Positions 29,285-40,341 of a stretch of 42,133 nucleotides of DNA are shown here, in pieces. Made by a program: the position numbers and the translations under genes. Positions within the stretch are counted from its first letter, which is position 1; the number at the start of each line of letters is the position of its first letter. Under the pieces are notes generated by a model, which saw only the letters and a program-made list of their open reading frames with translations, searched no databases and was not told the origin of the DNA. Source of the stretch: Bacteroidales bacterium (lineage in GTDB: Bacteria > Bacteroidota > Bacteroidia > Bacteroidales > DTGW01); the NCBI GenBank assembly GCA_026416115.1, contig JAOAFU010000074.1, positions 1-42,133 of the forward strand. Direction: 5' to 3'.

Positions 29285-30262
29285 TTAGTTATACTCAAGA
29301 TTCCATTGTTTGCGTATGGTATCGAGTAACGAAATTAGTTTTTCGCTAAAATGAAGGGGTAGCAAGGGGCTTTCCTTTAACCCTTTCAAAAGGCAATTGG
29401 TAACTTCTTGTGCTTCGTATTCATATCCATTTCCAGCGTAATTAAAGCGAATATCTTCAACTGTTCCATTATTTTTGGATATTGTAAGATAAGTAGGGGT
29501 ATGCCACATCCTGTGAATTCTAATACTTCCTTCGGTTCCGCTGATTATGGTTTCGCAGGGTGTATTGGCCATAAACGTAGAGGAAAGGGATGCAATTATG
29601 CCGTTATTATATTTAAAGATGGCAGCCATAGTTTCATCAACACCAGTTGGTCCAATAATGGCCGAAGAAAGAATTTCGTCGGGAAGCCCTAATAACAGAA
29701 GCGTAATAAAAATAGGATAAATTCCAATATCGAGCAAACTACCTCCTCCGAGTTGTTTGTTAAATAAACGCCATTGGGGATCGTAAACAGCCTTAAAACC
29801 GAAATCGCTCTGTAGCTGGATAATATTTCCAATTGCACCTGAAGAGATAAGTTCTTCGGTTTTTCGAATGGTAGGTAAAAATCTAGTCCAAAGGGCCTCC
29901 ATCAGAAAAAGATTTTTTTCTTTGGCTTTTCTTATCATTGTGGATACCTGGCTTGCATTCATGGCAAAAGGTTTTTCGCAAAGGACTGCTTTACCCGCGT
30001 CGAGGCATAAAAGGGTATGTTCGGCATGAAATACATGTGGGCTAGCAATATAAATAATGTCGATGTTCGGGTCGGCAACCAGTTCGGTATAAGAACCATA
30101 GGCCAATGGAACATTATATTTGTTGGCAAACATCTTGGCTTGCTCCATGGTTCTAGATCCAACTGCGTAAAGTTGAGCATTGTTTACATGTTGCAGATCC
30201 ATTGCAAACTTTTCGGCAATGCGTCCAGTTCCTAATATGCCCCAGTGAATTGTTGTTTTCAT
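29285..30262 (-). CDS. Gfo/Idh/MocA family oxidoreductase
   Basis: WGILGTGRIAEKFA Rossmann motif, ALLCEKPFAMN, GGGSLLDIGIYPI. Confidence 0.93.
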   Translation of the reverse strand: MKTTIHWGILGTGRIAEKFAMDLQHVNNAQLYAVGSRTMEQAKMFANKYNVPLAYGSYTELVADPNIDIIYIASPHVFHAEHTLLCLDAGKAVLCEKPFAMNASQVSTMIRKAKEKNLFLMEALWTRFLPTIRKTEELISSGAIGNIIQLQSDFGFKAVYDPQWRLFNKQLGGGSLLDIGIYPIFITLLLLGLPDEILSSAIIGPTGVDETMAAIFKYNNGIIASLSSTFMANTPCETIISGTEGSIRIHRMWHTPTYLTISKNNGTVEDIRFNYAGNGYEYEAQEVTNCLLKGLKESPLLPLHFSEKLISLLDTIRKQWNLEYN

Positions 30263-30304
30263 GTATCGATATTTTTTTAAAATTATTTAATCTTTTCGAA
30301 AATA

Positions 30305-31714
30305 TCACATATCACCTCTCGAGCGCATAATTCTAAATAAGTCGAGTTCAAAATATTCGCCAGGCGATTTTGCTGGTGAAAGCAGAAGTTTTCCATCGGG
30401 GCCTATCAGATAATACAAAGGAAATCCTCTTACATCGTACTTTTTAATTATATCAGGCTGATTCCCGTAATGAAGAAAAATCCAGTTCATTCCTGCCTTT
30501 TCGGCATAGGGTTTCATGGTGTTGCTATCATCGTCGGTAACGATGGTGATGATAAAAAAGTTTTTATTCGAATATTTCACTGAGAGATTTCGTAATAGAT
30601 CAAACTCTTTCAGACAGGCATAACTATTACACGAACAAAAATTTAGGTAAACATATTTGCCCTTAAAATCGGATAAATTAATGAGCTTTCCTTTAAAATC
30701 GTACAGAGAAAAGGAAGGGGGCTCGTATCCAGGCATCAGACGGGTAATTTTTTCTCTAATTGAAGCTGCAAATCGCTTGTGGTATGGATTATTTGTCTTA
30801 TTGGTTAGACTGTCGAGAATATTCAGCAATCCTGATCTTGAAAATCGCGAGGCATAAAACTCGTCGTGGATATTTTTTAAGATCACCATTTCGCGCAAGT
30901 CGGTGTTTAGTAATACCTGATCGGTTTGAAGCAGACTGTCGAGCTGTACGAAACTTTTACGATCATTAATTATGGAATAAATTGATTTTCCTTTTGATGT
31001 TTGACCAAAGTAAAAAAAGTATTTATCGTACACCCTGTTAAAAAGATCGAGGTAGGCTTCATTGTTGTATAGTATTGGTTTACCTTCGAAATACTGCTTA
31101 GATAAATACTTTACTCGATATTGCATGGAAATTAATTCGAGAAGACCTATTTTGTATATAACATAATCTCTGAAAAAAACATTTTGTTCCGAACCGAACA
31201 AATTCAAAAGAGAATTTCGGACAACTTCAAAACTATCCTTTTTCATTTTTCCACTTTGCACAATCTTTTTCAGATAGCTAAAGAAAATTGTATCAAATTT
31301 TAAAATGAGCTTATTGAGAGAATTTGATAAAGTGTCATTTTCGATGATAAATTGAAACTCAAAAGGTTCAAAAAATGGGTTAAGTTTTTCGGCTGGTGTA
31401 AGATCTTTCCATTCGGGTAAGGTAATAATATATTTTGATTGGGGTTCGGCATGCAAATATCCCTTATAAGCCCCTATACGCGAGTAAACTAGTTGAGTTT
31501 TCTCTAATGGAAAAACAAACTTAAAATAACCTGAAGAGTCGACCTTATACTTCGAAAGGATAGAGTCTTTGCCTGTAAACGGGTCGAAGAAAGTGGTAAA
31601 CTCTATTACTTTGCCCGAATAGCTGGCTTGTTTGCCCTCAATAATTACATCTCTGCCAATTAATTGCAGGTGGCAGGTAATCCAAAGAAGTAGGACGATA
31701 GCTTTTTTAGTCAT
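30305..31714 (-). CDS. TlpA-like redoxin-domain protein
   Basis: Signal peptide, DUF4369-like N-terminal region, C-terminal thioredoxin fold (PPSFSLYDFKGKLINLSDFKGKYVYLNFCSCNSYACLKEF...YDVRGFPLYYLIGPDGKLL). Confidence 0.8.
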   Translation of the reverse strand: MTKKAIVLLLWITCHLQLIGRDVIIEGKQASYSGKVIEFTTFFDPFTGKDSILSKYKVDSSGYFKFVFPLEKTQLVYSRIGAYKGYLHAEPQSKYIITLPEWKDLTPAEKLNPFFEPFEFQFIIENDTLSNSLNKLILKFDTIFFSYLKKIVQSGKMKKDSFEVVRNSLLNLFGSEQNVFFRDYVIYKIGLLELISMQYRVKYLSKQYFEGKPILYNNEAYLDLFNRVYDKYFFYFGQTSKGKSIYSIINDRKSFVQLDSLLQTDQVLLNTDLREMVILKNIHDEFYASRFSRSGLLNILDSLTNKTNNPYHKRFAASIREKITRLMPGYEPPSFSLYDFKGKLINLSDFKGKYVYLNFCSCNSYACLKEFDLLRNLSVKYSNKNFFIITIVTDDDSNTMKPYAEKAGMNWIFLHYGNQPDIIKKYDVRGFPLYYLIGPDGKLLLSPAKSPGEYFELDLFRIMRSRGDM

Positions 31715-32694
31715 ATGCCATGAATATAGCGTATCAAAATAATGGCAATCACCATCATGTCGAATAAAATGATTTTAAGCCTTGTTGTTTTTCCCGATTG
31801 AAAATAAAACGCTAAAAGATAGGAGAAAGGGATAGCCATGAGCACAAAAATTTCTTTGCTCGTTTGTGGCACGAATAAGTAAAGTAACAATAGGCATATA
31901 GCAAGGAAGAAAAAAAGATAAAAGGATTTTCGTGCAAGTATTTTTATGTTTCCCATTGTTCGAATGAGGTGAAGGGATGATATAAAACTAATAAATAATA
32001 CAAAATAAAGCGTAATTGTTTCTATGGTGGAAAACTGCAGTTTTGTGCACTTAAAACGCAGCATGTCGAAATATGAAGTTATAAAAGCAGCACTTTCGGG
32101 GTAATCGAAAAAAAACAAATATGCGAAAAGAAAATAGAAGGGTAATACTAAGCCAATAAATAACAACACCCATTCTCGCCAATAAAAAGGTCTTAAAAGG
32201 AGCAAGGTTATGTAGAAAAAAACTAGTAAGAATAATGCAGGAGGATAGAAAATTGCAGAAAGGCCGGTTAATAATGCGGCATCGAACACGCGGTAGGATA
32301 GGTTTTCGTATCGGTAAGTGCTAATTATTCGGTCGATAGCAAATAGAAGTAGGATACCTACCCAAAAGATAAAGTGAAAGTTCTGTGTTTGATGAAAAAT
32401 TAAAGACAATAAAAGAAAAATAAACCCTGGCAGGTACGATCGTTGCCCAATAAAAAGATATTTTGTATTGAGCTGGATAACCAAAGATGCCATTATTATC
32501 AAAGAAAAATAACCTAATAGTCGGGCTAGGAATGCTGTACTGTTTGAAAGGTTGTTCAACCAATGAAAGGTAGAGATATGTGGGGCAATGCAATAATAGC
32601 TCGTCACAGGAACTGTAAACCATATTGTGCCCAGAATCAACGACAGTATGATTAATACATAGGGTTGTGTTGAACGGGCAAAGCGTAGAAACAT
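31711..32694 (-). CDS. Polytopic membrane protein (DUF6427-like)
   Basis: Many TM segments; resembles the Bacteroidetes DUF6427 family; overlaps the downstream redoxin gene by 4 nt. Confidence 0.55.
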   Translation of the reverse strand: MFLRFARSTQPYVLIILSLILGTIWFTVPVTSYYCIAPHISTFHWLNNLSNSTAFLARLLGYFSLIIMASLVIQLNTKYLFIGQRSYLPGFIFLLLSLIFHQTQNFHFIFWVGILLLFAIDRIISTYRYENLSYRVFDAALLTGLSAIFYPPALFLLVFFYITLLLLRPFYWREWVLLFIGLVLPFYFLFAYLFFFDYPESAAFITSYFDMLRFKCTKLQFSTIETITLYFVLFISFISSLHLIRTMGNIKILARKSFYLFFFLAICLLLLYLFVPQTSKEIFVLMAIPFSYLLAFYFQSGKTTRLKIILFDMMVIAIILIRYIHGI

Positions 32695-32706
32695 GTTATT
32701 TAGGTA

Positions 32707-33975
32707 TTACAGGTCAAAGCCAATATCCTTACGATAATATTTGCCGTGAAAATCAACTATTTCTGCATTTTTATATGAAGTAGCAAGTGCTTCTTGAAGA
32801 GTATTGCCAAGTGAGGTAATACTCAGTACTCTACCCCCAGCAGTTACAATTCGGCCATTACGAAAAGTTGTTCCTGCATGAAAGACAATAGAGTCTTTAA
32901 CATTAACCAAATTGTTTATTTCAAATCCCTTCTCGTACGATCCTGGATAACCTTTCGACACAAGCATTACGGTAGCTGCAGTACGGGGGTCAATTTCAAT
33001 TTGATATTTATCGAGAGTTTGAGTTGCAATGGCGTGGAAAAGTTCCAAAATATCTCCTTTGATTCGGGGGATAATAACCTCAGTTTCAGGGTCTCCTAAC
33101 CTAGCATTGTATTCAATAACGTAAGGTTCTTCTCCAACTTTCATCAGGCCAAAGAATATAAACCCCTTGTATTCGATACCTTCATTTTTTAATCCCGCTA
33201 TTGTAGGCTTGATAATTTTGTTTTCAACTTTGTCCATAAAAGCAGGTGTAGCAAACGGCACGGGAGAAACTGCACCCATACCTCCGGTATTTGGGCCTGT
33301 ATCGCCTTCGCCAACTCTTTTATAATCTTTAGCTTCGGGAAGGATGACATAGGATTTACCATCGGTGGCAATAAATACCGACAATTCAATACCCTGAAGA
33401 TATTCTTCAATAACAACTTCTTTTCCTGCTTGCCCAAATTTTCCTTGCAGCATAGCCTCAATCTCGTTTTCTGCTTCCTGAAGGGTGTTAACAATAACTA
33501 CACCTTTGCCTGCTGCTAATCCATCGGCTTTAATTACATAAGGAGGATGAAGGGTTTTTAAAAATTCTGATGCTTCTTCTCGATTGTTTGCACTGACTCT
33601 GTGAAAGCGTGCAGTAGGAATATTGTATTTTGTCATAAAATCTTTGGCAAAAGCTTTACTTCCCTCAAGCATTGCTCCAGCTCTCGAAGGTCCAATTATG
33701 GGTACACTCCTTAAACGTTCGCTCGAAGCAAAGAAATCGACTAAACCATTCACTAAAGGTTCTTCTGGTCCGACTACTACCATATCTACCTTGTTGACTA
33801 TAACAAATTTGCCTATTGATTCGAACGAATATGGAACAAATTCTATGTTGATAGCTATATTGCCAGTACCTGCGTTGCCAGGTGTTACAAACAACTGAGT
33901 TAAATGTTTACTTTGTATTATTTTCCATGCCAGAGCGTTTTCCCTGCCTCCGGAGCCTATTAATAAAATTTTCAT
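32707..33975 (-). CDS. purD: Phosphoribosylamine--glycine ligase
   Basis: MKILLIGSGGRENALAWKI, VVGPEEPLVNGLVD, KADGLAAGKGVVI, NTGGMGAVSP, EYNARLGDPETE. Confidence 0.97.
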   Translation of the reverse strand: MKILLIGSGGRENALAWKIIQSKHLTQLFVTPGNAGTGNIAINIEFVPYSFESIGKFVIVNKVDMVVVGPEEPLVNGLVDFFASSERLRSVPIIGPSRAGAMLEGSKAFAKDFMTKYNIPTARFHRVSANNREEASEFLKTLHPPYVIKADGLAAGKGVVIVNTLQEAENEIEAMLQGKFGQAGKEVVIEEYLQGIELSVFIATDGKSYVILPEAKDYKRVGEGDTGPNTGGMGAVSPVPFATPAFMDKVENKIIKPTIAGLKNEGIEYKGFIFFGLMKVGEEPYVIEYNARLGDPETEVIIPRIKGDILELFHAIATQTLDKYQIEIDPRTAATVMLVSKGYPGSYEKGFEINNLVNVKDSIVFHAGTTFRNGRIVTAGGRVLSITSLGNTLQEALATSYKNAEIVDFHGKYYRKDIGFDL

Positions 33976-34040
33976 TGGGAACTCGTTTTTGAATTGACTG
34001 CTAAAATAGTGAATTTTTCCAACGGATTCAGAACCTGCAA

Positions 34041-35282
34041 CTATTTTTGCAAGGAATTTATCATTACATAGCCAATTAGCCTTTCATACCTGGACGTTGA
34101 CGACTGGTAGTAAACGAAAGTATAATAATCATTTTCGGTTTCAAAATGAGAACCTTCTGTATACGAAAAATCTATTTGTCCTAATGAATTGCGATAGGCA
34201 ATGTAATAGTTGTAGTATCCTTGTTTTAGCAGGAGACTGAGTACATAGGCTTTCTTTTCAATATCGTAGCGCATTTGAGATTCTGAATTGCATTCCCAGT
34301 TGTTGAAGGCTCCTACAAGGTATAATTCTCCCTCCATCAAAGGTTCTTTTGTAGGCATTTGAAAATGAACCATTACATAATCAGCATCCCTGTCTTTATC
34401 TATGCCTTGCTGATTGGCAATAATATATCTTCCATTCATGTCCATCTCGCGCGAGTAACGACTGCGATGCCGCCATTCGTCGGGGGTAAGGAATATCTCG
34501 TAAAACTGATTAAGGTAGTTTACCGACTGTATTCGTGGGGTGAGAACTTTAAAGTTTTTGGTATCAAAATATCGGAACTCGTTTAATCCTTGAAATAGGT
34601 TAGAGTCGGGATCGTCGTATACCAATAGTCTATTGTTACGAAGTTCAGAAAGATAACATTTTTTTTGTGTATGAGGATTAAGGTTTTGAATGATAACGGT
34701 ATTAATCTCGTTTCGCAAATCGTATGCATCGGGACAATTAGGTAGTACTTTAATTTTATATTGCTGATATCGCTTCATGTAGCGGGGTATTTCGGGTTGT
34801 AACAATTGAATTTCGACACTGGCTAAGGGCTCAACTACATAAAAGCTCGCAGTAAAAAGTAACTTTTCGGGATTGTTCGCTTCAAATACCTTTATACGAT
34901 AGTTGCCCGAAGCTTTAAACTTACAATTCTCGTTTGGAAAGGTCAGCTCGTAATGAATATAATTAACTACGGTACGCGAAGAAAATGTATATTTGCTAAT
35001 GGGATTTGTTTCGTAACCTTCATAAAATTCTGTGTAGGGTAGTTCATCGGTTTGCCATTCGTGATTACAATGCTCGAAAGAGTACCATAAGTCTCTTACT
35101 TGATCTGAAAAATCGTCGAACTTTAAAACAAGCTTATCATTGGTTCCTAAAAATATAACAGGTGGTGAAGTTTCCCAACCTTGCTTAAAAATCTGAACGG
35201 TACGTATTTGCTTATCGAGCACTTGAGTTATTCCAGAACTCGATATAAGACAAACTATGAATAAGATATGATACCTGAACAT
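34041..35282 (-). CDS. DUF5103 / type IX secretion system plug-domain protein
   Basis: Signal peptide, IRTVQIFKQGWETSPPVIFLGTNDKLVLKFDDF, EFYEGYETNPISKYTFS, VGAFNNWECNSESQMRYD, typical of DUF5103. Confidence 0.85.
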   Translation of the reverse strand: MFRYHILFIVCLISSSGITQVLDKQIRTVQIFKQGWETSPPVIFLGTNDKLVLKFDDFSDQVRDLWYSFEHCNHEWQTDELPYTEFYEGYETNPISKYTFSSRTVVNYIHYELTFPNENCKFKASGNYRIKVFEANNPEKLLFTASFYVVEPLASVEIQLLQPEIPRYMKRYQQYKIKVLPNCPDAYDLRNEINTVIIQNLNPHTQKKCYLSELRNNRLLVYDDPDSNLFQGLNEFRYFDTKNFKVLTPRIQSVNYLNQFYEIFLTPDEWRHRSRYSREMDMNGRYIIANQQGIDKDRDADYVMVHFQMPTKEPLMEGELYLVGAFNNWECNSESQMRYDIEKKAYVLSLLLKQGYYNYYIAYRNSLGQIDFSYTEGSHFETENDYYTFVYYQSSTSRYERLIGYVMINSLQK

Positions 35283-35491
35283 TATTCTTTTTTTTTGCTT
35301 TTACCGATTAGTGGTACGAATGTCCCAACTATCCACCCCAAAGCAAAGCATATAATAAGCAAAAGCGACAGCGAAGCCTCTAACTTCCAGAAAAAAAACT
35401 GCATGAGTACTGTATGTGTATTAAGCAGGGCAAATAATATTACCAACAGCAATCCTGTGATGCCCCCAATTATTTTAATTAAACGTAGCAT
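35282..35491 (-). CDS. LapA/DUF1049-like small membrane protein
   Basis: 69 aa, two TM helices; NTHTVLMQFFFWKLEASLSLLLIICFALGWIVG. Confidence 0.7.
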   Translation of the reverse strand: MLRLIKIIGGITGLLLVILFALLNTHTVLMQFFFWKLEASLSLLLIICFALGWIVGTFVPLIGKSKKKE

Positions 35492-35502
35492 AATCAGTTT
35501 TA

Positions 35503-36270
35503 TTAAATGTTAAGTTTTACAACAACCGGACAATGATCCGACATGTAAACCTGGGGTAAGATGTAAGCATCTTCGAGAAATGGGCGTAAGTTTTCGGTAA
35601 TAAAATGATAATCAATACGCCACCCTAGATTTTTTTCACGTGCACCCGCTCGATAGCTCCACCACGAGTACTGATTGGCTTGTTGATTAAATACTCGAAA
35701 GGTGTCGATAAATCCTTCAGATACAAACCTATCCATCCATTCCCTTTCTTCGGGTAAAAACCCCGACATTTTAGTATGTCGTTCGGGATGATTAATGTCG
35801 ATGGGTTTATGACAGATATTGAAATCGCCTGAAATGAGAAGGCGCGGATGTTCGTGGCGTAGCTTTTTTATGTAAATAAAAAAATCATCGAGAAACGACA
35901 TTTTTACTTCCTGTCTTACATCTCCTGTAGTTCCCGATGGGAAATAAGCACATACCCACGTTAAAGAGGGGAAAATTGCAGTTAATACGCGACCTTCACT
36001 GTCGTATGGTTCTTTTCCTATACCAGCTATAACTTTTTCGGGTTTATTTCGGGTAAGTATGGCTATTCCAGAATAACCTTTTTTTTGGGCAAAATTCCAG
36101 TAATGGTGGTAACCTATGCTCTCAAAAAGCCATGGATCGACTTGTCCTGCTTGTATTTTGGTCTCTTGTAGGCATATCATATCGGGTAATTCATTTTTTA
36201 GCCATTCGAAAAAACCTTTTGAAAGAGCCGACCTAAGGCCATTTACGTTAAACGAGATAATTTTTAGCAT
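35503..36270 (-). CDS. xth: Exodeoxyribonuclease III
   Basis: [61 protein letters not shown]. Start moved to internal Met. Confidence 0.95.
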   Translation of the reverse strand: MLKIISFNVNGLRSALSKGFFEWLKNELPDMICLQETKIQAGQVDPWLFESIGYHHYWNFAQKKGYSGIAILTRNKPEKVIAGIGKEPYDSEGRVLTAIFPSLTWVCAYFPSGTTGDVRQEVKMSFLDDFFIYIKKLRHEHPRLLISGDFNICHKPIDINHPERHTKMSGFLPEEREWMDRFVSEGFIDTFRVFNQQANQYSWWSYRAGAREKNLGWRIDYHFITENLRPFLEDAYILPQVYMSDHCPVVVKLNI

Positions 36271-36529
36271 ATGCATTTTCTTGAGATACCAAAGGTAAAA
36301 ATATATTTTTTCTTCATGCAAAAGCTTTTTTTCGAACAAAAGAATAAGCCCTTTTTCGCTTGGTTTAAATGCTAAAAACCTTTTGTACGGCTTGAGCTAT
36401 AAGTGTGACAAATAGGATTGTATGCAATTCGGGCGCTCTTCTTTTATTTGGAACTAATCGAATAATAACGGATATAAATTTTGGATTAAATATTGTTTAA
36501 ATTAATGATAGCAAAAAAGGGTTTTGTTT

Positions 36530-36537
36530 TACTTTTG
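36530..36537 (+). promoter_or_regulatory. Putative -7 box (TACTTTTG) upstream of MFS gene
   Basis: TACTTTTGCA, close to the Bacteroidetes consensus, within 20 nt of the ATG at 36555. Confidence 0.5.
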
Positions 36538-36548
36538 CAGCTAAATTT

Positions 36549-37814
36549 TTGCGAATGAGGATTCATAGGGCTGTTTTTTCTTTTTTAGCAGAACAAAAGG
36601 CTAAAATTGCTGCTTTCCCTTTCGAAACCAGAAAGTTTATTACCTCAAACTTTTTTTTCGGCCTTTTTAATCCATTTTATATCATTTTTTCAAATACGTT
36701 TATTTTTCAAGCTACAAAAGGCGATTTGAGCGAAAATATTTTGTATTGTATTTTTACCTATTTGGGTATTCTGGCAGGATTTTTTATCAGTGGTTTGGTT
36801 GCATCCCGCATCTCCTTTCGAAATCTTCTAATAGGGGGAGTATGGCTGATGTTTTTAACTATTTTTCAACTTTTTTCTATTAATCCGCATAGGGTTAATA
36901 GTCTCATCATTATTTTGGCTGGTTTTTTTACCGGTGTAGGTAGCGGGGTCTATTGGTCGGCTCGTAACTATTTAAGTCTCGAACTAACGAACGACAATAA
37001 TCGCGATTTTTTTAGCGGTATAGATTATATTCTCATAAGTGCTGGGCGTATACTCACGCCATTAATAATTGGAATATACATTGGGCTGGGTATAAAACAT
37101 CATTGGTTCAGTGCTTCTTTTGCTTATCGTTCGGTTCTTACGGTTGCATTGATTTTGGCTGTTTTGGTAACGTTGTTTACCTTACGAGTTCCCGATTATA
37201 TCTATCGCGCACATGGTTCATTGACAGTTAAAACGAATGCATTGTGGACAGCTGTAAGAAAAATGTTTTTCTATTTAGGTTTTTATCAAAGTGCTTTTTT
37301 TGTTGTCCCCACTGTTTTTATAATGAAGTTTATTGGTGGTGAGAACATGGTAGGAACGCTTAATGCTCTTTGTTACCTTTTGGCGATTTTGACTATATAT
37401 TATTTAAGTAGTCGTTTATCGATACATCACCGTACTCGAATTATGAGGGCAGGCTTTTACATATTTTTGATCGGTACAATCCTTTTTAGTACTTTTTTAC
37501 CCTTTGCTGCTGCTTTGGGTACATACTTGCTGATATTCTTGATGTTTTTTACCGAGTCTATTCTTAACTATCCCGCCCGTGCTACTATGCTTAAAGCTAC
37601 AGAGGAAATAAAAAGTAGTGTACAAGCTGATGGTTATCAGTATTTAACCGATGTTGAGCTTTTTGCCGAGCTGGGTCGGCTTTCGGGTTTAGTTATATTT
37701 TATGTGTTTTACCACCTTGCACCATATTACATATCTTTACCCGCATACATAGTATTTACTGCTGTTATTCAATGGCAGACCGTGAAAATGTCTAAAATTA
37801 TTAATGGTACATAG
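36549..37814 (+). CDS. MFS transporter
   Basis: 421 aa with about 12 TM segments. Track starts at a TTG-type codon; ATG at 36555 preferred. Confidence 0.8.
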   Translation: MRMRIHRAVFSFLAEQKAKIAAFPFETRKFITSNFFFGLFNPFYIIFSNTFIFQATKGDLSENILYCIFTYLGILAGFFISGLVASRISFRNLLIGGVWLMFLTIFQLFSINPHRVNSLIIILAGFFTGVGSGVYWSARNYLSLELTNDNNRDFFSGIDYILISAGRILTPLIIGIYIGLGIKHHWFSASFAYRSVLTVALILAVLVTLFTLRVPDYIYRAHGSLTVKTNALWTAVRKMFFYLGFYQSAFFVVPTVFIMKFIGGENMVGTLNALCYLLAILTIYYLSSRLSIHHRTRIMRAGFYIFLIGTILFSTFLPFAAALGTYLLIFLMFFTESILNYPARATMLKATEEIKSSVQADGYQYLTDVELFAELGRLSGLVIFYVFYHLAPYYISLPAYIVFTAVIQWQTVKMSKIINGT

Positions 37815-37846
37815 TGTTTACTTTGCCAGCTTTAACATATTGTGTT

Positions 37847-40309
37847 TTATTGGCTAGCACTTTCTTCGAGTGCTAATTTCAATACTTCCATTACATTTCT
37901 AACGTAATGGAAAGTGAGACCACGATAGTATATTTCGTTGATTTCTTCGACATCCTTTTTATTGTCGATCGAAAGAATGATATCTGTAATTCCGGCTCGT
38001 TTTGCAGCCAGGATTTTTTCCTTAATACCCCCAACTGGTAATACTTTTCCTCTCAGTGTTATTTCGCCAGTCATTGCCAATTGTTTTCGAACCTTACGAT
38101 GGGTAAAAGCGCTTGCAATAGAGGTTGCTATAGTTATTCCAGCCGAAGGACCATCTTTGGGTATAGCCCCCTCGGGAACATGTACGTGAACATTCCATTC
38201 ATTGAACGACTCGGGTTTAATACCAAGTTCTTCTGCATGAGACTTAACATACTCGAGCGCTATAATTGCCGATTCTTTCATAACTTCGCCAAGATTTCCA
38301 GTAAGGGTAAGTTTCTTTTCTTGTCCCTTGCTCAAACTTGTTTCTACATAAAGAATTTCTCCTCCTGTAGCTGTCCAGGCTAATCCTGTTACGACTCCTA
38401 CATAGTCGTTGCCTTCATATTTATCTTTAAGGTAGATAGGAGCACCAAGTATTTTTTGTACATCTTCTATGCTGAGTTGTTTCTTCACGGTTTCATTGAG
38501 GGCTATTTGTCGTGCAATATAACGACAAATCTTGGCGAGTCTTTGGTCGAGTTCACGAACTCCCGATTCACGGGTATAATTTTCAATAATAAAAGCTATT
38601 ACCTCGTCGGATAAGGTAATGTGTTGTTTTTTTATACCATGATTAGCAAGTTGTTTAGGCCATAAATGACGTTTTACAATTTCAACTTTTTCTTCTACAA
38701 TGTAACCGCTTACTTCAATGAGTTCCATTCTATCGCGTAATGCGGGATGAATGGCATTGATGTTATTAGCAGTAGCAATAAACATAACCCGCGAAAGATC
38801 GAACTCGAGCTCGATGTAATTGTCGTAAAAAGCATTGTTTTGTTCTGGATCTAGCACTTCCAGCAGTGCAGACGACGGATCACCACGGAAATCATTCCCC
38901 ACTTTGTCAATTTCGTCGAGCACAAAAACAGGATTTGCCGATTTGGCTTTTTTCAAGTTTTGCAAGATACGCCCTGGTAAGGCCCCGATGTATGTTCGGC
39001 GATGCCCCCTAATTTCGGCTTCGTCGTGTAAACCGCCCAATGACATCCTGACATATTTTCTTTTAAGGGCTCGTGCAATACTTTTGCCTAATGAGGTTTT
39101 ACCTACCCCCGGCGGACCATATAAGCAAAGGATTGGCGCTTTCATGTCGCCCTTGAGCTTAAGTACTGCCAGATGCTCAAGTATACGTTCCTTAACCTTT
39201 TCTAGACCAAAATGATCTTCGTCGAGAATTTTCTGAGCTCTCTTAAGATCAAAATTATCAGTCGTATACTGGCCCCACGGAAGCTCAAGCAACGTTTGTA
39301 AATAGTTGAGCTGAACCGAAAACTCGGGAGCAGCTGGATTCATTCGTTGTAACTTATTAAGCTCTTTTTCAAAAGTATCGGCAACCTGCTTGCTCCATTT
39401 TTTATGTTTTGCTTTTTTTCTCAGCTCCTCTATTTCCTGCTCAACCGGATTACCCCCTAACTCGTCCTGAATGGTTTTCATTTGCTGCTGCAGCAAATAT
39501 TCCCTCTGCTGCTGATCTATTTCCATTTTAACTTTAGCCTGAATATGATTTTTCAGCTCAAGCATCTGAACCTCACGGCTTAAATGACCAATGAGTTTCA
39601 TCGCACGCTGCTTCAGATTATCTGTTTCGAGCAGGTGTTGCTTGTCGGGAGTATTGATACTGCTGTTGGAGCTAACAAAATTGATAAGAAATGCGGGATT
39701 TTCTATATTTTTTACTGCAAATGATGCTTCGGGTGGTACATTGTTCGATAGTTGAATTATTCGAAGCGATAAGTCTTTTATCGAGCTTACCGATGCAACA
39801 TATTCCTGGTCGTCGTTGTCGGGAAATTCGTCGGGACGTAGTTTAATTTTTGCTTTGAAATAGGGTCGCTCACTAACTAACTCTTCAATTTCGAATCGAC
39901 TACGACCTTGAATGATAACCGAGGTACCCCCATCGGGCATCTCCAAAATTTTTATTACTTGAGCTACAGTACCCACAGCATAAAGGTCTTTTAGTGATGG
40001 CTCTTCAATACTTGCATCTTTCTGGGCTACTGTACCTATAATCTTATTTCCGCGATAAGCATCGCGGATTAAGCGCATCGATTTTTGACGGCTCACAGTG
40101 ATGGGAATAAGAACCCCAGGAAACAATACGGTATTCCTTAAAGGTAAAATGGGTAGTTCTTCCGGAATGTCATCCTTATTCACCATCGAGTCGGGATCGT
40201 CCGAAATAATTGGAACAAATTCGACGTCGTCAGAAAAACTGTTATCATCGTATGCGCTTATGTATATCTGTATTTTATTCGAATTCAGTTTTTTAGAGCT
40301 CTTCTTCAT
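37847..40309 (-). CDS. lon: ATP-dependent endopeptidase La (Lon)
   Basis: LUD/LON N-terminal domain, [15 protein letters not shown] Walker [11 protein letters not shown] Walker [13 protein letters not shown] catalytic Ser, [15 protein letters not shown] catalytic Lys. Confidence 0.97.
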   Translation of the reverse strand: MKKSSKKLNSNKIQIYISAYDDNSFSDDVEFVPIISDDPDSMVNKDDIPEELPILPLRNTVLFPGVLIPITVSRQKSMRLIRDAYRGNKIIGTVAQKDASIEEPSLKDLYAVGTVAQVIKILEMPDGGTSVIIQGRSRFEIEELVSERPYFKAKIKLRPDEFPDNDDQEYVASVSSIKDLSLRIIQLSNNVPPEASFAVKNIENPAFLINFVSSNSSINTPDKQHLLETDNLKQRAMKLIGHLSREVQMLELKNHIQAKVKMEIDQQQREYLLQQQMKTIQDELGGNPVEQEIEELRKKAKHKKWSKQVADTFEKELNKLQRMNPAAPEFSVQLNYLQTLLELPWGQYTTDNFDLKRAQKILDEDHFGLEKVKERILEHLAVLKLKGDMKAPILCLYGPPGVGKTSLGKSIARALKRKYVRMSLGGLHDEAEIRGHRRTYIGALPGRILQNLKKAKSANPVFVLDEIDKVGNDFRGDPSSALLEVLDPEQNNAFYDNYIELEFDLSRVMFIATANNINAIHPALRDRMELIEVSGYIVEEKVEIVKRHLWPKQLANHGIKKQHITLSDEVIAFIIENYTRESGVRELDQRLAKICRYIARQIALNETVKKQLSIEDVQKILGAPIYLKDKYEGNDYVGVVTGLAWTATGGEILYVETSLSKGQEKKLTLTGNLGEVMKESAIIALEYVKSHAEELGIKPESFNEWNVHVHVPEGAIPKDGPSAGITIATSIASAFTHRKVRKQLAMTGEITLRGKVLPVGGIKEKILAAKRAGITDIILSIDNKKDVEEINEIYYRGLTFHYVRNVMEVLKLALEESASQ

Positions 40310-40326
40310 CTTCCTACAATTTTAAT

Positions 40327-40341
40327 ATGACATTCTGTCAT
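40327..40341. promoter_or_regulatory. Perfect palindrome ATGACA-TTC-TGTCAT upstream of lon, possible operator
   Basis: 6-3-6 inverted repeat beginning about 18 nt upstream of the lon start codon. Confidence 0.4.

Noticed and set aside
38835-39215. 126-aa plus-strand ORF
   Set aside because: Antisense to the AAA domain of lon; composition typical of a shadow ORF
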